Assembly (NCBI GenBank): GCA_032622095.1
Contig: CP136062.1
Coordinates: 10,197,710 to 10,261,709 of the forward strand
DNA length: 64,000 nucleotides
Reading direction: 5' to 3'
Origin: Siphonodentalium dalli
Taxonomy: Eukaryota > Mollusca > Scaphopoda > Gadilida > Siphonodentaliidae
A program made the position numbers and the translations under genes. This document shows positions 23,017 through 33,505 of this stretch, piece by piece. The stretch's first letter is position 1; every line of letters starts with the position of its first letter. The notes below the pieces were generated by a model. That model saw only the letters and a program-made list of their open reading frames with translations. It ran no database searches and had not been told where the DNA came from.

Positions 23017-24324
23017 GGGAACGGGTCGTTTCGGTCCGGAGTCGTTTCGGCTCAGACCTTTTCGGTCCAGGGACGTTTCGGCTGGGACGTTTCGGCCGGG
23101 ACGTTTCGGCCCCATATATTGTGTTAATTGGAGTTGATTGCAGGGGATTAACTCGGCTTATACAGCTTAATCACTACTTAAGCTGATTTATTTCATCACT
23201 TTATGGTGTGTTGGAGATTATGACAGATTTGACACTCGGATATAGGAAAGTTGTCGTCGGCTTATGATTAGAGGTATTTGTCGGCGGTGCAGTATTGTTT
23301 CAGTACTGGGACTGGAGTGATAAGATTTCGCCATGTTATCTCAAGGTTTCATTGTCTTTAGGGTTGTTTTGACATTGTCGGTATGCTTTTAAGATGCTAG
23401 TAATTACCTTAAACGTTCCGTCAATAAACCACCTTCGAGACTGCTGTAGAATGCCTAATTGAAAGGGGGTGGCGAAAACGATGTGTCGGTAGGCTTCCAT
23501 GTTGAGGTCGGTGACTAGGAAATCGTCGGTATGCAAGAAGTCGGTGTTAATTTCGAAATGTACGTCGGTAGGCACATGTGGTCGTATCTTAGCGCGATGG
23601 CGGTTGGTGACTCTTTTGATGTTGGAGTTCTTCGGTTTGAAAGTGGCTGTTGAGGTTGACACGCTGTCTCTCATTTTCGGTGCTGCCAATGACCACACGA
23701 GTCGCAGTCTACGGCTTGTTGGTGTGACGAGACGTCTTTCCCACACTTGATGCAAGGGTTGTCGGGAGGGCTTTCCTTGGTTGTAGCTTGTCGACGAAGG
23801 TTGTACGGCATGTTGAACGATTTCAAGATGATATGAACAGAGCAGTATCCCATGCTTAATATACTCTAGGAACCCTAAACAAACACTGATAGAAGTTGGC
23901 CGGTTGTCAGAAACAACATCTAATCAGTTCTCACTATGTGTCTGAGTGACAGATGTAATGCAAACAACCGAGTTAAAGTGTGAATAACATCAAACAACAT
24001 CAAACAAAGTCACATTTCATTCACAAATACGCAAAGAAAATCACCGCTATAGTCACATTGTATTCAAATATCTTATTGGTATAAGTCATAAAAATACATA
24101 CTGAATTACGCAACGAAAATGTCAAAAGAGTCACATTTCATAAAAAAATTCCCTCATAACAACTCATATATGCACGAAATATTCAAAGAAAATATCATCA
24201 AAAGTCAGATAAAGTTGAGACTATTCGGCTCAATAAGTGAGACGTTTCGGCCTAAAACTGAGCCGAAACGTCCCGGCCGAAACGTCCCAGCCGAAACGAC
24301 TCTGGACCGAAACGACACGGACCC
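23017..24324 (-). mobile_element. Mutator-like element 2 (8-bp target duplication, GTTTCGG-rich TIRs)
   Basis: CAAAGAGT at 23009-23016 is repeated at 24325-24332. The ends align without gaps (GGGAACGGGTCGTTTCGG versus GGGTCCGTGTCGTTTCGG). Both ends carry a series of 15-base units of the form GGGACGTTTCGGCYG. The uninterrupted sister site at about 16600-16650 confirms the insertion. Inside, on the minus strand, is a broken zinc-finger/MULE gene. The length of 1.3 kb makes it non-autonomous. Confidence 0.84.
23408..23811 (-). pseudogene. Zinc-finger plus N-terminal MULE transposase fragment, frameshifted
   Basis: From the likely ATG at 23811 (MPYNLRRQ) the frame encodes a finger, CIKCGKDV...CDSCGHWQHRK, and stops. 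A second frame on the same strand then gives NRHRAKIRPHVPTD, DDFLVTDL, YRHIVFATPFQLGILQQ and WFIDGTFK. The last, with its catalytic-type Asp, is the hallmark entry to a MULE domain. Coding ends at GTTTAAG|GTAATTA (23408/23407), a good donor exactly after GTFK, so an intron boundary may be preserved. The linker between finger and core is much shorter than expected, the frame is broken once, and the rest of the DDE core is absent. A TATA-like tatattaag lies at about 23857-23865. Confidence 0.72.
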
Positions 24325-24371
24325 CAAAGAGTAAGCCATAGTTAATTAACACCTTTGCAATACGGGTAATC

Positions 24372-24570
24372 TTATGTTCGTTTGTGTTCGTTGTTTAGTA
24401 GCTTTGTATTCAAATAATGCTAATAACTCAAAAAATAAGTGATCAAAGTTGGAAATAACACCACATACACATAGAGTGGACCCACACGCATCCACAAACC
24501 AAATTTCACCCTTCTATTCCGCTGTTTGGACCTGTGTCCGTTTATGTTCGTTTGTGTTCGTTGTTTAGTA
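24372..24570 (-). mobile_element. Direct-repeat-bounded element, copy 4
   Basis: Minus-strand relative of 16387-16588, ending at the same ttgtttagtaggaccg junction as copy 2 at 18800. Confidence 0.7.
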
Positions 24571-24840
24571 GGACCGCCCCGGACCGCCCCAATGAGAGGG
24601 GCAACCCCTCTCATACTCTCCCCGGCTTCTGCCTTTGGCAGTCGGCGATGACCTTTGGTCATCAGGAGGTGTCCCCAAATAAAACCTGGAACAGGCCCTG
24701 TAATTGTAAACCTTTAAGTTTAATTTGACTCCATCAAATTTGGGGGAAATTGGGTTAGCAAAGTCCTTAAAACAGAGATGGCGACATAAATGCCACAGAC
24801 TAAACTTAGTAAACGAGAAGATAACAGTTAGGATCATATC

Positions 24841-25604
24841 ACATCGTACTCGGGCAGTTGATTAACAAATAATTTACACTTTATCGTCACATTGGTAAAA
24901 CTTTGTAAACTTTTATGGCAAAGTAAATAAATTTCCGGAAAAGTTCGACAAAGACCGTCAAATATTGTCATCATTAGTTGCGAATGAAAGCGACCAAAAT
25001 AGACCGTGGTGGAAATGGACTCCTCGGTGGAAAACAAAATCGCTGGAACGGACATTTCGCTGAAAGTCATTTTCGCCGGAATATTATAATCCTATAAACT
25101 GCTAATTTATCACACAAGCCTTCTAAACAGTGAACTACATGAAACAAGAACACCAATGTCAGCAATGGTAACGTAGGTGAATTAATCCAATACGACCACG
25201 ACTCGGTTATTTCGCCTATACCATCTCACTGGAGAGCATGTGTGAGGTGAAATAGGAAACTCGATCTTGAAAAAAGCAATAATAGATAATTTGGAGAATT
25301 CGACAAAAACATGTAAAACATTCTATCCCATATTTCTGATAAATATTGTCAAAACCAAACAAATGGACAAAACGACTAAGAAAATCCATTAATGGTTTGA
25401 ATTGGAGAGAAAGTTTTATACCACGATCGCCTATCTTACTATATAAATAAAGCCATCTGTTTAAATTTTACATTTAATCAACACCTGTTGATTAAACGTG
25501 CCTACTGTTGATTAAACTCCGCAGAGTGGATTAAACTTTCTCCATACAATTTGAACGGAAAAGTGTTTATCCATCGCATTGCAAAGATCGTGGCATAAAC
25601 AACA
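24841..25604. other. No gene seen
   Basis: AT-rich. 25480-25540 has three short copies of gttgattaaac. Nothing else. Confidence 0.45.
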
Positions 25605-25752
25605 TAATATTATACGCATAGTGTTTCTGAATAACAAATTTATTCCAATCGTGGGATTGGCGATTTACACCATTCGCTGAAGCTCGTGGTGTAAATCGCC
25701 AATCCCACTCGTGGATTAAATTTGTTATTCAGAAACACTATGCGTATATATT
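25605..25752. repeat. Foldback repeat, arms about 65 bp
   Basis: catagtgtttctgaataaca and gggattggcgatttacacca on the left are mirrored by tggtgtaaatcgccaatccc and tgttattcagaaacactatg on the right, around a short loop. It looks like a MITE, but I see no clear target duplication. Confidence 0.75.
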
Positions 25753-26111
25753 CTATACATAAACATCTGTATCATATTTCAGATGATAAGCCTACAAGGT
25801 TACTTAATTTCCCATGGTATACTGTATACAAATTCAAAACCATTCAAGTGCAAACTATCAGAAACAGAACTTTGTACCTTCTGTACCTTCTGTACCTTCA
25901 TATCTTTTATGATTGTTCCATTTCAAAAACTGCTACTAAAAAAAAAATGTGGATTTTCAGTAGACCTCACCCCAGAATATATTGTGCTTGAAATGAGACA
26001 CAGAAGCACCCATATTTGAAATCTTTAATATTGTATATCACTGTATATATAGAATATATATATTTATGTAAAAAGACGGAAAACAATCCTAACGTGACTC
26101 TAACTGGCGCT

Positions 26112-26317
26112 GAATAGGTCATTTTCGCATGGTTTCGAGCAAAAAGACACCCAGGATCTCTCAAACGTGCAAAAAGACACATAGGATGTCCCAAACGTCC
26201 CAAACTTTGAGATCATGTGTGTCTTTTTGGACGTTTGTGACACCCTGTGTGTCTTTTTGCACGTTTGATAGATCCTGGGTGTCCTTTTGGTCGAAACCAT
26301 GCGAGGATGACCAATTC
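26112..26317. repeat. Foldback element with gtgtctttttgcacgtt interior
   Basis: gaataggtcattttcgcatg-gtttcga at the left is inverted at the right (tcgaaaccatgcgaggatga-ccaattc). The interior has four units of the form tgtctttttgcacgtttg in both senses. It abuts the TIR element that begins at 26318. Confidence 0.7.
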
Positions 26318-27616
26318 TATGGGAGGCCAAATTCACATTTAATAATCAATTGCGCTTAAGCGCAATTGATTGCGCTTAAGCGCAATTGATTGCGCTTAAC
26401 CGCAAATAATTGCGTAATCAATTGCGCTTAAGCGCAAATACCACATATTGCGCTTAAGCATAATTGTGACTACTATCTAACCTACCCATAAACTATTAGC
26501 ATGACCTGGTGTATCACCTAGCAACACAAGATGAGCATTGGGCTAATTTTGACCTGTACTCAACAGTCAACTGTGAGTATGTGTTCAACAAGGAGAATCC
26601 CTAATTACATATTATCAGCATCCCTCTATCCAAAGAATTGATGTCGCCTTCCCGGAACTCTTAGTAATTTTTTGTATGATGTTTTTAATGTATTTTTGCA
26701 CAGATTTTAGCCTATACATGCATGCGGTGTCACTGCATGAGGGCTTTCTTACCTCATACAGTAATGCTCTAATTAATCGACTTCTTAATCACAGCAGAAT
26801 TATGGGTAACGTTTCAGGATTTAGTCGGAAATATGGCTTGTTGCCATTCATCGAAAAGCTCTCGAGAGCTTTCCAATGAATGGCAACAAGCCATATTTCC
26901 GACTAAATCCTGAAAAGTTATCCATAATTCTGCTGTGGTTAAGGAGTCGATTAATTAGAGCATTACTGTATGGTTTACTTATTGACTTAAATCAGGGGGG
27001 AAAAACCCTATTTTCATATTATCAGCATCCCTGTCCAAAAAATGGTGTGTAATCACTGGAGCTTTGGTGTCTCAGTCCTGGAGCTCTAGTTTTTCTTATT
27101 AAATCAGCATCTCTTGCACAAATCTATAGTATTTCCATGATCATATAGTGTGAATGTGGTGTCACCGAGGGCTTGCTTCCCTCATATGGTGTGCCTGTAT
27201 ACTCGAAAATTTAAGAAAATCAATGTCGCCCCGACTAATACAGAAAGTAATGCTATTGCACAGAAGGTGATACTATTGCGAGTCAGCCATTTTGATAAAG
27301 AAGTTGGGCTAGCTCCCTACCCAATCAAACCAATGAAACCAAGAGGTGACATGTCAATAGGAGTTAATGCTAAGTTATGGAGAAACTTATTTATTCACCA
27401 GGGGTGTTTTGTTACATATAACCATGAATTGCGCTTAAGCGCAATTAATTGCGCTTAAGCGCAAATGATTGCGCTTAAGCGCAAATGATTACGCTTAAGC
27501 GCAATTGATTGCTCTTAAGCGTAATTATTTGCGCTTAAGTGCAATTAATTGCGCTTAAGCGCAATTGATTGCGCTTAAGCACAATTAATTATTAAATGTG
27601 AATTTGGCCTCCCATA
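26318..27616. mobile_element. TIR element with GCGCTTAAGCGC palindromic subterminal repeats
   Basis: The ends TATGGGAGGCCAAATTCAC and ATTTAATAAT are inverted at 27580-27616 with one change over about 36 bp. Immediately inside each end are short tandem palindromes of the form attGCGCTTAAGCGCaat (about 5 on the left, about 10 on the right). A possible 6-bp target duplication, CAATTC, lies at 26312-26317 and 27617-27622. Inside are a nested palindromic MITE (26757-26970) and a 102-codon frame at 27150-27458 with no recognised motif. A 6-bp duplication is uncommon, so I leave the superfamily open. Confidence 0.75.
26757..26970. mobile_element. Palindromic CAGTAATG MITE, full-length copy
   Basis: TA-CAGTAATGCTCTAAT ... 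ATTAGAGCATTACTG-TA. Both arms are complete, meeting at gaaaagctctcgagagcttt. It is nested inside the 26318-27616 element, so it is the younger insertion. Confidence 0.85.
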
Positions 27617-27912
27617 CAATTCAGCCTAATTGGCCTCATTGAACAACTTAAATACTACGAAAACATTGATTGTGTCAGCAATAGTCACTTGGAAGCCAGT
27701 AAACCAAGATGGGAAGACTTGAAACCACTGTTAACATATCCATAAGTCAACAGAAAACTGGAAAGATGCAAGTAACTTATTTGTTTACATCACCATCATT
27801 CCCAAATTCAACTAATGTTTTTGCATGCATATAGGCAAGTGTGGGGATGAAGGGAAATCTAGCTCATATATATTCTCCACTGAGATGGAATGTCCCATCC
27901 CACCCCACGACA

Positions 27913-28434
27913 TTAAAGGTGGATTATCTCTTTGTAAACATGTATTATATAATTACCGGGGTATAAAATATTAGATCTGAATCGAAGACTCCTGTCCGGA
28001 AATGCTTCTATCGATTAATAATAATTTTATTTCGAATATTTTCTGGTCTAAAAAGGTGTGGTTGTTTAGCTAACGATCAATAGTGGTTACTGTTAACAGA
28101 GACCAGAAATTTTATTGTGTAATTTTGTCACAAATAACCGTTAATTATACTCATTATCGCTTATAACTATGGAATAAAACAATAAACCAATCAATCTGGG
28201 ACATTGACGTTCGGTACGTAGCCATAGGAACAGCCTAATGCTCTATATCGCTATATGGTATTACCTAATGGTCTTCTAAAAATGGACAAATAAACGGTCC
28301 CAATAAAATATTCGAAATAAAATCAATATTAATTGATAGAAGCCTTTCCGGACAGGGGTCTTCAGTTCATATTTATTATTTTATACCCACGCCACTATTT
28401 CAACTTTGTTATTTAAAGAGATAATCCATCTTAA
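27913..28434. mobile_element. TTAA-flanked MITE with about 125-bp inverted ends
   Basis: TTAAAGGTGGATTATCTC at the left, GAGATAATCCATCTTAA at the right. The inner match continues through gtataaaat, cctgtccggaaatgcttcta and atttcgaatatttt. No coding frame. It shares the TTAAAGGT tip with two other families here. Confidence 0.75.
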
Positions 28435-28870
28435 ATAATAAATCAACAAACAAAAAATTAAGTATTTATTGACCTATTTCAATACCGGGAAAGTCAAAGC
28501 AAATATGTTTAGGTGTATTGTGCCAAGTGGGTTTAATAAAGATAACATAACTATTCAGATTGTCATAATGTATACAACCGAACTAGAGTCTAGAAGTAAT
28601 GGAAATGTAATGCATTACTTTCTAAAGTAATTGTAATGATTTACATTTCATTTTGGAATTAGTGGTATACCATTATAATGGTAGGTGCGTGGCTTATATG
28701 CAGTTCAGTTCGGTGTAGGATATCCCTCCTTTCAAGTTGTTTAGGAACACCCAACACTCGGCAAGTTAAAAAATAGATACCGGTATAAAACCTAAGATAC
28801 TTATAATTATATCTATATCTAAACTACATGTAGCATAAAATGTCACATACTATCATCAAGGAAGGAGACC
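28435..28870. other. No gene seen
   Basis: AT-rich. A palindromic taatgcattactttctaaa tract lies at 28607-28660. Nothing coding. Confidence 0.45.
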
Positions 28871-29001
28871 GACTTTAACTACACCCTTAATGGCGACATC
28901 CTTAAATAGGTCCAAGAACACCCTTACCTCGGTCTTACTCTAAACAACGCCATGACTTGGGACACCCACATAAACAACATCTGCAGGAAGGCAAACTATA
29001 C
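28871..29001 (+). pseudogene. LINE reverse transcriptase fragment (C-terminal region)
   Basis: The frame reads DFNYTLNGDILK, a stop, then VQEHPYLGLTL and MTWDTHINNICRKANYT. The run HPYLG(x)TL ... W..HI..I..KAN is the conserved stretch after the RT palm in CR1/Jockey-type LINEs. Only about 44 codons remain and one is a stop, so this is a dead fragment. Similar but different LINE remnants lie at 32736-33330 (minus) and 35600-35924 (plus). Confidence 0.72.
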
Positions 29002-29274
29002 CTGTGATTTACCTGTGATCTACCGGCTTGTAGTGACCTCTACTTTAGTTCTTAAACACAATTTTAACTATATGTGGTGTATGGCGACTTAATTATATGT
29101 ACAGTGCATATTAAAAACATTTGTTGAACTTGAAATAAAATGTATTGGCTCTTCCTCGCCAGGTGTAGTTTAGTATAGATTTAAAAGCATTCATTACGCC
29201 ACCTGTGGTGTTTCTAGCTTCTGTGAGTTTGATATTGTGTGGTGTACAGGGCGAATGGTATTCTTGGAGATTTT

Positions 29275-29727
29275 GTGTACCTTACTCAATCGTACCGATA
29301 GAATCACGTAGATGCCGAAATTGTAACGTTAACGCCACCGGTGTATAATATGTTTATGAAAATATGATAAATCGTATTGATAGAGTCAGGACAGGCTGAA
29401 ATTTTAAACTTATAAAGTCACCGGTGTAATAATATGTTGTTGAAAATATAAATAATTTGATAGACTGAAAATAATATATAACCCATTGGGAGCCCCTGAT
29501 GTATTCTTGTTTGTACCTTACGCAATCGTACCGATAGAATCACGTAGATGCTTAAATTGTAAAGTTAACGCCACCGGTGTATAATACGTTTTTGAAAATG
29601 TGTTAAATCGTATCGATAGAGTCAGGACAGGCTGAAATTGTAAACTTAAAGTCACTTGTTGTTGAAAATATAAATATTCTGATAGACTGAAAATAATGTG
29701 TTACCCATTTAGAACCCCTGGTTTAGT
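29275..29727. repeat. Two tandem copies of a 238-bp unit
   Basis: caatcgtaccgatagaatca, gccaccggtgtataat and gagtcaggacaggctgaaat occur in the same order in 29275-29510 and 29513-29727. Divergence is moderate, with a small deletion in the second copy. Confidence 0.85.
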
Positions 29728-29989
29728 GAAGTGCATTGTGGGAAGTTTAATTGTGATTCTCCTACATCTTTATTTTCTGGAATTATCACCAAGATTTCTC
29801 CACTCTATTCTGTTAAAATGTACCCTGATCGGTCATATTCTTTTGATAATTCTATCTAAATACATCTTAGCTACTATTCGGATCTGCTGTCCCGGTCGAA
29901 GAAGGTTTAGTTTGACCAAAACGGCTATTGACAAAAGTTTGTTTACAAAAATTGAGCATACTCAATGACCCGTAGGCCGTACACGCTGT

Positions 29990-31110
29990 AAATTTGTTAT
30001 CGAAAACAAATTCAATTTCTTCCATCTAAAACATAATTACGCGCTGAACTCTGTCATTTTAAGAATATAGTAGTATTATACACATACACACCAAGTTTCA
30101 GCTCAAAATTTTGAAAAATGACAGTTTTATAGACATAAATCGATTTTAATGGCAAATTGTTTAATGTAATATTGTTAAATTTTATCATCGAAAAAAAAAA
30201 ATCATTTCTTCGATCTAGGAAATAATTACGTGCTGTACCCTGTCATATTTGACCGGTTCTACCTGATAATTGTGTGACAGTACAGTCGCGTTACTTTATA
30301 CGTCAACATTGGTCATTATCACTCGACAAATTTATTTTGGTCTATCGTATCAACCCCTATTTCCCCCGCGTAGCCTGACTAAGTGTCTTTATCGCTCCAC
30401 TAATTTGTATCGTTTCATCGGTATGAATTCCATATCCAATTATCCACATATAACCAACCCAACCTCTAATCCCGGTCCAATTTATTTATTTCTTTCATCG
30501 GTATATATAGTCATGTTACGTAATATTTTATCTTGTGATACTTGTACTTATATGTCTATGGTATTACTATAGTATGCCGTATATGTATATCAATTGCTAT
30601 TCCTTTCTATATAATCCTGGTGCCAACTATAGAGATAATTTCAGACCCCCCCCCCCCCCAATTTTATATAATTGCTGCTTTAGTACAGTCGATCACGATG
30701 CATTACATGGCAACATCGATCCACTAATTTATGTCAGTTCATCAACTTCATCGGTACAAACCCCTTTTTTCTCCGAGTCCATATAACCAACCCAACATCT
30801 TATAGAACTCCATAAATGACTATTCTGGCACTATATAGAGATGACTAAGATTCTGACACCCCCCTATTTTATAGCCTTGTTGCAACAGTAGAGTTGATAT
30901 GCATAATATGTCAACATTGGTCGTTATTGCTCTACAAATTTATATCGGTTCAACCCTTAGTTCCCTGTATCGCCCACCCCTCCCTCAATTTATTTTTTTC
31001 ATTTGTATTATAGTCTCGTCACATACACATTTTATCTTTTGTAACTTTTGCTTCAACGCGTCGAGATCCGCTGCAGAAAATACAAAACTGACAACATTTT
31101 GAAATGTAAG
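29990..31110. repeat. Old degenerate duplications, no gene
   Basis: 29991-30070 and 30175-30255 are diverged copies (aaattt.tatcgaaaa...ataattacg.gctg). 30283, 30675 and 30885 each begin a related stretch with acagt.g...caacattggtc.tta..., with a run of 14 C at 30646-30659. The frames inside are low-complexity. Confidence 0.55.
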
Positions 31111-31262
31111 CAGGCTTCAAACTCATCTTATCCAAGAAAAACTCTGGTTACATAAAAAATTTGTGTATAAGGTGTACGCGCATTTGTTGCGTTAAAAACC
31201 AAAGGTCCCAAGTCAAGGTCCAAATCCCCAACACACTGATGTGAGGTTTAACTCCATCTACA

Positions 31263-31741
31263 TACAGTAATGTCCAAAGTAATTCATCACTTAACCACAG
31301 CAAAATTGTGTGTATTTTTTCATGATTCTAAATCCTGAAAAATTACCCATAATTATGCTGTGGTTAAAGGGTCAATTACTTTGGGCATTACTGTAACCAA
31401 TATAAGGATTTGAGGTTTAATGATAACTCAATCATCATACAGTAATGTTCAAAGCAATTGACCACTTAACCACAGCAGAATAATGGGTAATTTGAGGATT
31501 GTAAATGCTGAAAAAATACATAATTCTGCTGTGGTTAAGTGGTCAATTACTTTGGGCATTACTGTAACCAATATAAGGATTTGAGGTTTAATGATAACTC
31601 AATCCTCATACAGTAATGTCCAAAGTAATTGACCACTTGACCACAGCAAAATTATTGGTAAATTTTCAGGATTTCAAATCCTGAAAAATTACCAATAATT
31701 CTGATGTGGTTTAGTGGTCAATTACTTTGGGTATTACTGTA
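31263..31741. repeat. Three CAGTAATG MITEs in a regular tandem array
   Basis: Short palindromic MITEs at 31263-31395, 31438-31566 and 31609-31741 start 171-175 bp apart. They are separated by the same spacer (accaatataaggatttgagg ttt...aactcaatc). Because the spacer is repeated too, the array arose by tandem duplication of MITE plus flank, not by three insertions. Confidence 0.88.
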
Positions 31742-31803
31742 ACCAATACAAGGATGTGAGGTTTAATGAGAACTCCATCCATATAACTAATAATTATGTG
31801 TGA

Positions 31804-32133
31804 AAATTAAAACAAAATAAATTCCATGATGGCGTCCAATATGGACTGCCTAATTCTGCTCCGAAACATGGATATTCAATATATGGATGTTTATTGGGGG
31901 AAACCGATTATTTCAATGATATTTTCATTAACTGGAATCAAAACCCGACTTACGGGAACGTGCGACTGTATCTTAAGAATATGTGCCTATTTAATGAGCC
32001 AACAATTGGAATCCCAACAGAGAAGATTGGCGTGGGTCCCTTGCGCGACCTGTCCATCGAAAACTATTTAGACATCTCAAGACACGTAAGACCCAATAAG
32101 TTAATATACAGAATAGATACATCTATTGCCTGA
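31804..32133 (+). CDS. Unassigned open frame, 110 codons stop to stop
   Basis: The frame is open from 31804 to a TGA at 32131, but the nearest in-frame initiator is not an early ATG. The translation looks protein-like, not repeat-like: DGVQYGLPNSAPKHGYSIYG, then GETDYFNDIFINWNQNPTYG, then PTEKIGVGPLRDLSIENYLD. I do not recognise a family. It may be one exon: CAC|GTAAGA at about 32085 would be a usable donor. The last part (HVRPNKLIYRID) has a weak echo at 36795-36830 (HVRPSNMIYKMI), which hints at a dispersed element. Confidence 0.3.
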   Translation, partial: KLKQNKFHDGVQYGLPNSAPKHGYSIYGCLLGETDYFNDIFINWNQNPTYGNVRLYLKNMCLFNEPTIGIPTEKIGVGPLRDLSIENYLDISRHVRPNKLIYRIDTSIA

Positions 32134-32735
32134 GTGACTAATATTTATATTTGTTACAATGAGGTCAAATAGTTGCGAAGCCAGCACCACAATTCTTTCC
32201 CTCCATAGTAAATCTTAAAACAACTTCTAAAGAATTAATAATTCACCTTATATTTGGTATGAAGCGTCCTTGGTTAACTGGAGTTCAGATTTGTTAACAT
32301 CACGTCACCAAGGTAATTACTTGCGAAGCCACAGCCACAACTATTTCCCTCCATAGTAATTCTCAAAACAACTTCTTAAGAACAATTGACCAGGTCAGTC
32401 GCGCAATTATTGGAAGAGCCACGGTCAATAATTTTTTTTAAACCAAATGTTACATTTAAATTATTGCTTTATTTAACCAAAACAAAAATGAGAAAATTAA
32501 CTTTTACTACTTGCTAAATTTTATCTTTTAATTATTTCATTTAAATTTTAGTATTTACAGTATACTATGTCCAAGTCTTTATAATATGTTGAGTGACCCC
32601 ACAGTCGTTTACTTTGTTAGTAATAATTTGAAGGATTACTTGTTTAAACGCAATTGTTATCAAAATATTTTATGTATTTTTTATAATTTCTATTTATATG
32701 TAATACCATAATCTTGGTGGCGTTACCATTTCTGA
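32134..32735. other. No gene; short duplication
   Basis: gttgcgaagccagcaccaca..ttctttccctccatagtaa (32173) recurs at about 32322. The rest is AT-rich and may be the 3' flank of the LINE remnant to the right. Confidence 0.45.
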
Positions 32736-33330
32736 CTATGGTTTTCTTGTATCTTCTGCTCCGATGCATAGTTCTGTCAGGTTGTTCCAGTTGTTTGTAC
32801 TGCGTGGAATGAAGCTATTTGCTGTGCTATTGTTTTTATGAATTTCTTTCTGTAGTTTTTCTTTATGGCCTCTTGTTCCGTTTGAGAGTGATTTCTTTAA
32901 TGATTGGAGTACTGCTTTGTCCTTCTGGTTGATGATCTTGTACATTTGTAACATATCACACCTCTCTCGTCGGTAGTACCGTGTTAGTAATCCGAGCATT
33001 TTATTTCTTTCTTCATTGTCCAAATTTTTTAGTTTATTTGTTGTTGATAATTTAGTTGCTCTTCTTTGGACATTTTTGATGGCAATCTGATGTTTTCTGA
33101 GGTGTGGGTTCCAAACGGACGACGCATATTCCACCATTGGTCTGATGAGCGATTTGAATAGGATTTTCAGAATTTCCTCGTCTATATGGTTAAAGGTTAA
33201 AAGTTCTCCGAATCATTCCAATTCTCTGGTTTCAGTGCTTTGTTGACTGAGGATGATATATGTTGATCGTAGGTTAGCCCTGTGTCAAAGACAACACCAA
33301 TGTCTGTCTCAGTATCTGTGTGACTATGTC
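32736..33330 (-). pseudogene. LINE ORF2 C-terminal remnant (CR1/Jockey-like)
   Basis: Reading leftwards, TDIGVVFDTGLTYDQHI is followed by a frame break and stop near 33190. Then come IDEEILKILFKSLIRP and MVEYASSVWNPHLRKHQ, then KNVQRRATKLS, RYYRRERCDMLQMYKI and SFIPRSTNNWNNL, with a stop at 32736. This motif order is the region following the RT domain in CR1/Jockey-type LINEs. A short insertion duplicating ttaacc breaks the frame, and nothing remains upstream of about 33330, so the copy is 5'-truncated and dead. Confidence 0.85.
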
Positions 33331-33505
33331 ACACATATGGTCCGCTTGTCGAACCTTCCCACAATACAAAGCAACGTACATTCATGCTATGTGCAAAATT
33401 ACTTGCTAAGACAGCCTAAGATGAATCAGATATCTGCAAATTATGTGGTACCAGATTTCCGTTGTTGGTAAACCATGTTTTTTTTAATACTGCAATGACA
33501 CATCG

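Larger units (their letters stand above)
22870..24840 (-). repeat. Large repeat family, copy C (split by Mutator-like element 2)
   Basis: 22885-23016 plus 24325-24372 together match 16590-16760 in reverse complement, so MULE-2 interrupts a site that is uninterrupted in copy A. 24725-24775 matches 13820-13870 in reverse complement. The copy also contains the direct-repeat-bounded element at 24372-24570. Confidence 0.65.
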
